This document shows, in pieces, positions 6,049 to 6,342 of a stretch of 6,342 nt of DNA. The stretch is from the NCBI GenBank assembly GCA_000432175.1, contig HF989522.1, positions 60,691 through 67,032 of the forward strand, read 5' to 3'. The translations under genes were made by a program, and so were the position numbers. Position 1 is the first letter of the stretch; every line of letters starts with the position of its first letter. Below the pieces are notes generated by a model. The model saw only the letters and a program-made list of their open reading frames with translations. It did not search any database and was not told the origin of the DNA. The stretch is from Eubacterium sp. CAG:786. Its GTDB lineage: Bacteria; Bacillota; Clostridia; Oscillospirales; Ruminococcaceae.

Positions 6049-6342
6049 TTATGTCCTTTCGGTTTCTTTTTGGGGAGCTTCCTCCCCGGTCCCCTGCTTT
6101 ATTTCGGGATTTTTCCCGCGGAGAACAGCAAAGATTATGCCGCCGTTTTCCCCGCTCCTCACCGGCATGGTGAAATCACCGGAAGACGTTTCAAGCAGCA
6201 GGTCGCCGTCCTTTTTCAGCGATATCGTCTTTATGGCGTCGTATCTCAGTATCACCGCGCGCCGATATGTGTAGAACAGCAGGTGCTCCGGCAAAAACCA
6301 GCGTTCGCCCAGGGTCTTTGCTGCGGGATATGCGTCGATAAA
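6049..6342 (-). CDS. Unrecognised protein, C-terminal part (cut by the window edge)
   Basis: The last 97 codons of a gene enter from the right edge and end with TAA six bases before plsY; the true start is outside the window. The reading frame is open to the edge, beginning FIDAYPAAKTLGERWFLP, so a TTG at 6294 within it is not a likely start. The visible part alternates short strands and turns (EHLLFYTYRRAVILRYDAI, then SLKKDGDLLLETSSGDFTMP), resembling the beta-rich half of a bacterial PH-like domain, and ends in a hydrophilic Gln/Glu/Lys tail. No membrane segment or catalytic motif is visible. The tight spacing suggests transcription with plsY. I do not recognise the family, and the PH-like remark is only a pattern impression. 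Confidence 0.75.
   Translation of the reverse strand, partial: FIDAYPAAKTLGERWFLPEHLLFYTYRRAVILRYDAIKTISLKKDGDLLLETSSGDFTMPVRSGENGGIIFAVLRGKNPEIKQGTGEEAPQKETERT

Overview
The window is a compact gene block in which every supported gene is read leftward on the minus strand. It ends at an intrinsic terminator near position 312-339, and a repeat-rich stretch without genes follows at 1-311. The base composition is moderately GC-rich. The pairing of an acyl-phosphate-dependent PlsY with GpsA, strong AGGAGG-type ribosome binding sites and the clostridial look of the proteins suggest a Firmicute, probably a Ruminococcus/Oscillospiraceae-type gut clostridium. The genus is an inference and not certain.

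In transcription order (right to left) the genes are: the C-terminal part of an unrecognised protein running off the right edge (6049-6342); plsY, the membrane glycerol-3-phosphate acyltransferase (5380-6042); a RimJ/RimL-type GNAT acetyltransferase (4847-5365); gpsA, NAD(P)-dependent glycerol-3-phosphate dehydrogenase (3815-4816); an Abi_2 (AbiD/AbiF-like) protein with a HEPN-type R-x4-H motif (2929-3804); a 678-residue protein with TerB-N and TerB-C type end regions and a PEIPxx repeat (828-2864); and a second GNAT acetyltransferase (344-817). Gaps between genes are 6, 14, 30, 10, 64 and 10 bases, so one polycistronic transcript is plausible. A GC-rich hairpin in the only larger gap (2891-2914) may act as an attenuator or processing site.

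Functionally the block has two halves. GpsA makes glycerol-3-phosphate from dihydroxyacetone phosphate and PlsY acylates it, so together they cover the entry to phospholipid synthesis. Downstream lies what looks like an accessory module: a putative abortive-infection RNase, a TerB-domain protein from a family linked to stress and phage response, and a GNAT. Placing a possible defence module directly behind gpsA is the most interesting feature here; its joint function is a hypothesis.

The left 311 bases hold a degenerate direct-repeat array with a 47-base period (cores at 66, 106, 153, 200 and 247) and an exact 38-base duplication. It does not look like a CRISPR array, and I see no gene in it.
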